Shown here piece after piece: positions 58,702 through 64,000 of a DNA stretch of 64,000 nt. This DNA comes from Hyphomicrobium sp. GTDB lineage: Bacteria; Pseudomonadota; Alphaproteobacteria; Rhizobiales; Hyphomicrobiaceae. Numbering within the stretch: the first letter of the stretch is position 1; every line of letters starts with the position of its first letter. Below the pieces are notes generated by a model. It saw only the letters and a program-made list of their open reading frames with translations. It had not been told where the DNA came from and did no database searches. A program made the translations under genes and the position numbers. The stretch is taken from positions 124,001 to 188,000 of the forward strand of contig RXJH01000006.1 of NCBI GenBank assembly GCA_003987725.1, read 5' to 3'.

Positions 58702-58989
58702 ATGCCCAAGGGATACGTCATCGCCCACGCCACCGTCACGAACCCCGAGAAGTGGGCCGAGTACGTGGCGAAGTCGAAGATCGCGCTCGACAAGTACGAG
58801 GGCAAACCCATCGTTCGCGGCGGCCAGAGCCAGGTGATGGAAGGCAACGGCACAGCGCGTAACGTTGTCCTCGAGTTTCCGAGCTATGAACACGCGAAGG
58901 GCTACGCGACATCACCCGAATACGCCGAAGCTAAAGCGCTTCGCCAGGGCGCCGGAACGATCGACATCACGATCGTCGAAGGCGTCTAA
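58702..58989 (+). CDS. DUF1330 domain protein
   Basis: A 95-residue member of DUF1330: GYVIAHATVTNPEKWAEYVAKSKIALDKYEGKPIVRGGQ opens with the usual alpha-beta ferredoxin-like fold, and VVLEFPSYEHAKGYATSPEYAEAKALRQGAG is the second half. Function unknown. ATG 58702 follows GAAAGAG. A REP-like palindrome lies just after the stop. Confidence 0.85.
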   Translation: MPKGYVIAHATVTNPEKWAEYVAKSKIALDKYEGKPIVRGGQSQVMEGNGTARNVVLEFPSYEHAKGYATSPEYAEAKALRQGAGTIDITIVEGV

Positions 58990-58996
58990 CCACATA

Positions 58997-59026
58997 CCGT
59001 CATCCCGGCCTACGCCGGGATGACGG
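58997..59026. repeat. REP-like palindrome
   Basis: A 13-bp perfect stem (CCGTCATCCCGGC with GCCGGGATGACGG) around a 4-base loop CTAC, 7 bases after the DUF1330 stop and 16 bases before trmD. GTCATCCCGG palindromes of this type recur intergenically in many alphaproteobacterial genomes. A half-site (GTCATCCCGGAT) occurs near 61573. It may act as a transcript-end stabiliser or terminator. Confidence 0.75.
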
Positions 59027-59042
59027 AGTCGCAAGAGGCGTC

Positions 59043-59771
59043 ATGGCCCACTTCCCAACGAGTGACGGACGTCCTCCCTGGAGAGCACTCGTCCTGACGC
59101 TGTTCCCGGAAATGTTTCCGGGACCGCTCGACATATCGCTGCTCGGTCAGGCTCGCACTGCCAACATCTGGTCGCTTGAAACCCTCCAGATCCGTGACTT
59201 CGGTCTGGGCCGTCACCGGCAAGTGGACGACACACCCGCTGGCGGCGGAGCGGGCATGGTGCTGCGAGCCGACGTGCTTGGCCCCGCGCTCGATCACGCA
59301 CAAACACTTTCACCCGACGCTCCACTCATCTACCTCTCACCGCGCGGCACGCCGCTGACGCAGAGCCTGGCGCGCGACCTGTCCGAAGGCCCGGGCGTCA
59401 CATTGCTCGCAGGCCGCTTCGAGGGCATCGACCAGCGCGTGATCGACGAAAAAAGCCTGAAGGAAGTTTCGATCGGCGATTATGTGCTCGCCGGCGGCGA
59501 ACTCGCCGCAATGGTTTTGATCGAAGCCTGCGTCAGGCTTCTGCCGGGCGTCCTCGGCGCCGCCGAGAGCCTCGCCAGCGAAAGCTTCGAAACGGGCCTC
59601 CTCGAATACCCGCAGTACACCAAGCCCCGCGATTGGGAAGGCCGGTCGATCCCCGAAATCCTGCTCTCGGGCGATCATAAAAAGGTTGCAGAGTGGAGGC
59701 GGCGCCAGTCCGAACAGCTGACCGCTGGCCGCCGCCCGGATCTCTTGCGTCCCACCCGAACCCCAAAGTGA
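59043..59771 (+). CDS. trmD: tRNA (guanine37-N1)-methyltransferase
   Basis: A 242-residue SPOUT methyltransferase making m1G37. The trefoil-knot motif SIGDYVLAGGELAAMVLIEACVRLLPG and the tail motif LLEYPQYTKPRDWEGRSIPEILLSGDH are clear. VDDTPAGGGAGMVLRADV is the substrate loop. The usual rpsP and rimM neighbours are not upstream, and an L,D-transpeptidase separates it from rplS. Confidence 0.96.
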   Translation: MAHFPTSDGRPPWRALVLTLFPEMFPGPLDISLLGQARTANIWSLETLQIRDFGLGRHRQVDDTPAGGGAGMVLRADVLGPALDHAQTLSPDAPLIYLSPRGTPLTQSLARDLSEGPGVTLLAGRFEGIDQRVIDEKSLKEVSIGDYVLAGGELAAMVLIEACVRLLPGVLGAAESLASESFETGLLEYPQYTKPRDWEGRSIPEILLSGDHKKVAEWRRRQSEQLTAGRRPDLLRPTRTPK

Positions 59772-59905
59772 CGCCGCAAGGCGCTTCGCCTTTGCATGGC
59801 CAGGATTTCTTGCGCAAATACCCTGGGGGAAAGATTCGCAGGCAGGCTGCAAGGCGGCCGCGAATAGGTCTCTCGGCACGTGCGCGTTGCCAATCGAGAG
59901 ATGCG

Positions 59906-61549
59906 ATGAAGGGCTTCAAGAATCTTCTGCTGGGTTCGTTGACCGCAGTCCTGACCGGCGGGTTGCTGATAGTATCGCCGGCGCTCGCCGATGACGCGCC
60001 CCAGCCAGCCGAAGCTTCTCCTGCGCCGGCAGCCGCGATTGCAGCGCCTGCCGTTCAAGACGACGCTGTGCTGATGGCCGTGCGAACGAAGCTCGCCACC
60101 GAACCCGCCGCGGACGACGAACGCGACCGCAAGGATCAAACCGCCCTCGCCGATTTCTACAAGGACCGTCACGGCGAAGCACTGTGGGTCACGGCATCCG
60201 GCGTGAAGCCCGAAGCCAAGGCCCTCGCCACCGAGATCGAAAACGCGGACGCATACGGCCTCGACGCAGCGCGGTTCAAACTCCCGAACCTCGTCGATGG
60301 CGCCCTGACCGTAACCGATACCGATTCACTCGCAGCAGCCGAAATCCAGATCTCGAAAGCCGCACTTCTCTACGCCCGCGACGCGCGCGGGGGCCGCATC
60401 CCCGATCCCGCGGAAATGCTGACGACGAATCTCGATCGCCGCCCGCAATGGATCGAACCCAAGGTCATCATCGAAGCGCTAGCCGCGACGCACGAGCCGG
60501 ACGCCTACCTGCGCAGCCTTCAGCCGCAACAGCCGCAGTTCGAGAAGCTGCGCCAGATCTATCTCACGATGCTGCCGAAGGACGGGAAACCCGGGAAGCT
60601 CAGCCCTGCTGCAAAACGCATTCGCGCCAACATGGAGATGTGGCGCTGGATGTGGCCCAACATGGGCGACTTCTATGTGCTGAACAACATCCCCGAGTAC
60701 ATGCAGTACGTCTACAAGGACGGACAGGTCATCCGCTCGGAGAAGATTGTCGTGGGCCTCCTCGACAAGCAGACGACGATATTCTCGCGACCGCTGAAAT
60801 ACGTCGTGCTGCGTCCGGCATGGCGCGTTCCCGAAAGCATCATGGTCAACGAGCTGTGGCCGAACCTCATCCGCGGCGGCGGCATGATGCGCCAGTACGG
60901 CCTGCAGATCGTCACTAAAAACGGCCAGCGCCCCGTCGACTATCGCAGCATCGATTGGGCGACGAGCGACATCCGCAATTACGACGTCATCCAGCCGCCG
61001 GGATCGAAGAGCGTGCTCGGCCACGTTAAGTTCTCGTTCCCGAGCCAGCACACGATCTACATGCACGACACGCCGGACAAATGGATGTTCAAGCCCGCCC
61101 AGCGCACGCTGAGCCACGGCTGCCTGCGCGTCTGGAAACCGATGCAGCTGGCCGAGCTTATCCTCAAGGAAGACAAAGACTGGGGCCCCGAAAAGATCGC
61201 CGAACTCGACCGGGCGGGTCCGCTGAACAACGAGATCCCGATCACCAAGGAAATCCCGATCCACCTCGTCTATTTCACGGCGTGGGTCGGCGAGGACGGC
61301 AAGCTGAAAACCTTCCGCGACGTCTACGGTCACGAGAAGCGTGTGACGCAGGCGCTCGATGGCCAATGGGAAAAGATTAACAAGGGCCGCGATCACCTGG
61401 CGCCGGTCGAGCCATCGTTCAACCCGTCCGCAGTCGCTGCGCGCGGGCAGAACATCGACAACGACTACGGACCCAACGGTCCAACTTCCAAGAAGAAGAG
61501 TGCAACTGTCGGCGACATAATCGGCAACGCCTTCGGCCTCAGCTACTGA
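59906..61549 (+). CDS. Large L,D-transpeptidase (YcbB-like)
   Basis: A 547-residue exported protein. Signal peptide ends near ALADDAP. A scaffold region (residues 90-280, ADFYKDRHGEALWV..., RIRANMEMWRWMWPNMGDFYVLNNIPEYMQYVY) precedes a YkuD domain with YMHDTPDKWMF and the catalytic SHGCLRV (Cys406). This order matches YcbB/LdtD-type enzymes making 3-3 cross-links; a separate peptidoglycan-binding domain is not obvious. Second L,D-transpeptidase in 4 kb. ATG 59906 follows GAGAG. Confidence 0.9.
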   Translation: MKGFKNLLLGSLTAVLTGGLLIVSPALADDAPQPAEASPAPAAAIAAPAVQDDAVLMAVRTKLATEPAADDERDRKDQTALADFYKDRHGEALWVTASGVKPEAKALATEIENADAYGLDAARFKLPNLVDGALTVTDTDSLAAAEIQISKAALLYARDARGGRIPDPAEMLTTNLDRRPQWIEPKVIIEALAATHEPDAYLRSLQPQQPQFEKLRQIYLTMLPKDGKPGKLSPAAKRIRANMEMWRWMWPNMGDFYVLNNIPEYMQYVYKDGQVIRSEKIVVGLLDKQTTIFSRPLKYVVLRPAWRVPESIMVNELWPNLIRGGGMMRQYGLQIVTKNGQRPVDYRSIDWATSDIRNYDVIQPPGSKSVLGHVKFSFPSQHTIYMHDTPDKWMFKPAQRTLSHGCLRVWKPMQLAELILKEDKDWGPEKIAELDRAGPLNNEIPITKEIPIHLVYFTAWVGEDGKLKTFRDVYGHEKRVTQALDGQWEKINKGRDHLAPVEPSFNPSAVAARGQNIDNDYGPNGPTSKKKSATVGDIIGNAFGLSY

Positions 61550-61778
61550 GACCCGTCACGTAACCGCCCGCGGTGTCATCCCGGATCGGAGGGCAGAACG
61601 GCGCATGGTTGCGATAGGGGCTTGGGCCCACTCGACAAAACGAGCCTCTTCCGCTATCACCCGCCCAACAACAATTCCCTCAAACGGGTTGCCCTTAAGG
61701 GTTGCATGACCGGTTCGGGTCCTGATGGACGCCAAGCCGATCCTCTGCGTCATCAAAAAACGAAATGGAATCAACAAG

Positions 61779-62477
61779 ATGAACATTATCCAGCAGCTCG
61801 AGCGCGAGCAGATGGACGCCATTCTCGCGAAGCGCGGCGTTCCCGAATTTGGTCCCGGCGACACCGTCAAGGTGATGGTCAAGGTCATCGAGGCCGCCGA
61901 AGCAGACCCGAAGGACAAGAAGAAGAAGGCCGCCGTCAAAGAGGCGACCGTCCGCTTTCAGGCTTATGAAGGCGTCGTGATCGCCCGCTCGGGCGCCGGC
62001 CTCAACGAGAACTTCACCGTTCGCAAGATTTCCTATGGTGAAGGCGTCGAGCGCGTCTTCCCGGTTTATTCGCCCTACATCGCCGAAATCGAAGTCATCC
62101 GCCGCGGCAAGGTTCGCCGCGCCAAGCTTTACTATCTCCGCGGACGCCGCGGTAAGGCTGCTCGTATTTTCGAACGTACGGACGCACGCGCGCGCCGCCT
62201 CAACGCCGCCTGGAAGGGCTTCAAGAAGCCGAAGGGCGAGGCCGAGGATCTGACGCAGATCAAGGGTATCGATATCGACCTGCAGAACCGCCTGAAGCAG
62301 CTCAACTGCTACAAGGTCGAGCAGATCGCCAACCTGTCGGACGAAGATATCGCCAACCTCGACGAAACCCTGGCTCTGAAGGGCGCAATCGAGAAGCAGG
62401 ACTGGGTTGGACAGGCACAGCGCCTTCTCGCTGAACTGACCGCTGCCGAAGTTCCGGCTGAAGAAGCCAAAGCCTAA
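61779..62477 (+). CDS. rplS: 50S ribosomal protein L19 with C-terminal extension
   Basis: A 232-residue L19; ordinary L19 is about 115-130 residues. Residues 1-135 are L19 ([76 protein letters not shown]), with a Lys-rich insert near 42-56. Residues about 155-225 add [45 protein letters not shown]..., a helix-hairpin-helix-like module that rhizobia often attach to L21. L19 sits at the 30S-50S interface. ATG 61779. Confidence 0.95.
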   Translation: MNIIQQLEREQMDAILAKRGVPEFGPGDTVKVMVKVIEAAEADPKDKKKKAAVKEATVRFQAYEGVVIARSGAGLNENFTVRKISYGEGVERVFPVYSPYIAEIEVIRRGKVRRAKLYYLRGRRGKAARIFERTDARARRLNAAWKGFKKPKGEAEDLTQIKGIDIDLQNRLKQLNCYKVEQIANLSDEDIANLDETLALKGAIEKQDWVGQAQRLLAELTAAEVPAEEAKA

Positions 62478-62512
62478 GGCTGACTACGGCTGACAGAAGC
62501 TGATATTTTAAG

Positions 62513-62543
62513 GCGCCGGGGAATTTCTCCGGCGCTTTTTTTG
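62513..62543 (+). terminator. Rho-independent terminator after rplS
   Basis: GGCGCCGG pairs with CCGGCGC around a small A/T-rich loop with an internal mismatch, ending in seven T residues. It starts 36 bases after the rplS stop. Confidence 0.9.
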
Positions 62544-62640
62544 CGCCTGTGGTGGCGCACAGAGACGCAAGGTATTTTGCCGGCGATCGTTTCGCACTAG
62601 ATTAGAGGCGTCAGCACCGTCCGACGTGGCGTGGAGTAGT

Positions 62641-63474
62641 ATGTCGAACATCGAAGTATCCAAAACGGCTAGTCGCGACGGCAAGATTCCGCTGCACGGT
62701 CCCGAGGCGTTCGCCGCCATGCGCAAGGCTGGCCGGCTCGCCGCCGAAGCGCTCGACATGCTCGTTCCGATTGTCCAGCCCGGCGTCACGACGGCGGAGA
62801 TCGACGAGCTGGTCCTGTCGTTCGCGCTCGACCACGGCGCCATTCCGGCGACGCTCAATTACCGCGGCTATCGCTACGCGACCTGCACGTCGATCAACCA
62901 CGTCGTCTGCCACGGCATGCCGAACGACAAGCCGCTGAAGCCGGGCGACATCGTCAACATCGACGTGACCCTAATCGTCGATGGCTGGCACGGCGACACG
63001 AGCCGGATGTATTCGGTGGGCGATGTCTCGCGCCGCGCCGAGCGCTTGATGCACGTAACCTATGAATCCCTGATGCGCGGCATCGCGGTCGTGAAACCCG
63101 GCAACACCACGGGCGACATTGGCGCCGCTATCCAGAGTTATGCCGAAGGTGAGCGCTGCAGCGTCGTTCGCGACTTCTGCGGCCATGGCCTCGGCCGCGT
63201 CTTCCACGACCGGCCGAACATCCTGCATTACGGCGAGCCGGGCGAAGGCACCGTGCTTGAACCGGGAATGCTTTTCACGATCGAACCGATGATCAACCTC
63301 GGCAAGCCGCACGTGAAAATTCTGGCTGACGGCTGGACGGCCGTGACGCGCGACCGCGAACTCTCCGCTCAGTTCGAGCACACCGTCGGCGTCACCGAAA
63401 CGGGCTGCGAAATTTTCACGGAAAGTCCCGCCGGATATCATTTTCCGCCCAACGGCGTCCGCGCCGCCGCTTGA
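62641..63474 (+). CDS. map: Methionine aminopeptidase type I
   Basis: A 277-residue enzyme that removes N-terminal Met. Metal ligands are in NIDVTLIVDGWHGDTSR (two Asp), CGHGLGRVFHD (His), LFTIEPM (Glu) and QFEHTVGV (Glu). VCHGMPNDKPLKPGDI is typical of type I. ATG 62641 has GGAG seven bases upstream. It is followed by radC after 14 bases. Confidence 0.96.
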   Translation: MSNIEVSKTASRDGKIPLHGPEAFAAMRKAGRLAAEALDMLVPIVQPGVTTAEIDELVLSFALDHGAIPATLNYRGYRYATCTSINHVVCHGMPNDKPLKPGDIVNIDVTLIVDGWHGDTSRMYSVGDVSRRAERLMHVTYESLMRGIAVVKPGNTTGDIGAAIQSYAEGERCSVVRDFCGHGLGRVFHDRPNILHYGEPGEGTVLEPGMLFTIEPMINLGKPHVKILADGWTAVTRDRELSAQFEHTVGVTETGCEIFTESPAGYHFPPNGVRAAA

Positions 63475-63488
63475 TGGAGTGACTGTCG

Positions 63489-64000
63489 ATGTCGCGTTCC
63501 GATGGATTTCGCGACAAGACAAGCGCCGCCGAGCAATCGACGTTCTTTTCCCTGACGCCGGAAGCGAAAGCAGAAACGAAGCCCAAAGGCAAAGGCGAAG
63601 AAAAAAACGCGCCCGACGATAAGGCGGGCCATCGCCGGCGCCTGCGCGACCGCTTTCAGAACGGCGGCGCCGACGCCGTACCCGATTACGAACTTCTCGA
63701 AATGATCCTCTTCCGCGCCTTCCCGCGGATCGACACGAAGCCGATTGCGAAGCGCTTGCTCGCGAAATTCGGCTCGTTCGCAGACGTCGTTTCGGCCCCG
63801 GCCGAGCGCCTGAAGGAAGTCGAAGGCATCGGCGACCGCGCCGTCGAAGAACTGAAGCTGATCAAGGCCGCGGCCGAACGGTTGACCAAAGGTCAGATCG
63901 TCTCCCGGCCCGCGCTATCGTCATGGAACGGCGTGCTCGATTATTTGCGCCTCGTGCAAGGCTTCGAAACGCGCGAGCAATTCCGCATCCTCTTTCTCGA
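63489..64000 (+). CDS. radC: RadC/JAB-domain protein, N-terminal part (truncated by window end)
   Basis: The first 170 codons only. After a basic, Lys-rich leader (TKPKGKGEEKN...), the UPF0758 N-terminal domain is seen: HRRRLRDRFQNGGADAVPDYELLEMILFRAFPRIDTKPIAKRLLAKFGSF, with helix-hairpin-helix LKEVEGIGDRAVEELKLIKAAAERL. The metal-binding JAMM part would come after the window end. RadC's original repair role is no longer accepted; the function is unclear. GGAG precedes the ATG. Confidence 0.9.
   Translation, partial: MSRSDGFRDKTSAAEQSTFFSLTPEAKAETKPKGKGEEKNAPDDKAGHRRRLRDRFQNGGADAVPDYELLEMILFRAFPRIDTKPIAKRLLAKFGSFADVVSAPAERLKEVEGIGDRAVEELKLIKAAAERLTKGQIVSRPALSSWNGVLDYLRLVQGFETREQFRILFL

Overview
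The window is a GC-rich chromosomal segment of an alphaproteobacterium of the order Hyphomicrobiales, probably Hyphomicrobium or a close relative. The placement rests on gene content and order: fabA-fabB-fabI facing a cysteine-free Irr-type regulator, a RegB/RegA redox two-component pair, quinol oxidase with SURF1, a moeB-cysK-dut-coaBC cluster, and a tRNA-His with A73 and no extra 5' G. No phage, integrase, transposase, CRISPR array or rRNA was seen. Most genes are core housekeeping genes.

Layout. 1-5.7 kb: end of infB, two YcxB-like membrane proteins wedged before rbfA together with a stray piece of an rbfA 5' end, then truB, rpsO, pnp. 5.8-10 kb (minus): small secreted protein, then fabA-fabB-fabI-murI. 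10-16.3 kb: irr, SH3 protein, D-2-hydroxyacid dehydrogenase, moeB-cysK, coaBC-dut. 16.4-23.3 kb: copper chaperone, a DUF4212/sodium-solute symporter fusion, glpD, an orphan histidine kinase and small unknown genes. 23.6-25.4 kb: tRNA-His and a small accessory patch (lipoprotein, small secreted protein) bordered by a decayed copy of the regA 3' end. 25.4-32.5 kb (minus): cyoABCD-surf1-regB-regA, read as one respiratory operon ending in the sensor/regulator pair that senses the quinone pool. 32.7-39 kb (minus): F1 ATP synthase genes atpH-A-G-D-C, with an Ohr-type peroxidase between atpG and atpD and a zinc-ribbon protein between atpD and atpC. 39.3-45.4 kb: rsmI-yraN, gluQ, alkA, HNH nuclease and an 845-base stretch without a convincing gene. 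45.4-50.4 kb (minus): rph-DUF1772-VOC-rdgB-hemW-dedA-dsbB, tightly packed. 50.5-56 kb (plus): hrcA-grpE and dnaK-dnaJ. 56-64 kb (plus): FMN reductase, pyrF, two L,D-transpeptidases, DUF1330, trmD, rplS, map and the start of radC.

Themes. The cyo-surf1-regBA operon couples a quinol oxidase to a kinase carrying the known quinone-binding motif, and the neighbouring ATP synthase operon contains two cysteine-based passengers. Several core proteins carry unusual added domains: RdgB with a DUF7660-like tail, L19 with a helix-hairpin-helix-like tail, and the symporter with its small subunit fused at the N-terminus. No complete novel system is evident. The points most worth following up are the infB-rbfA duplication, the regA-flanked patch, the genes inside the atp operon and these domain fusions.
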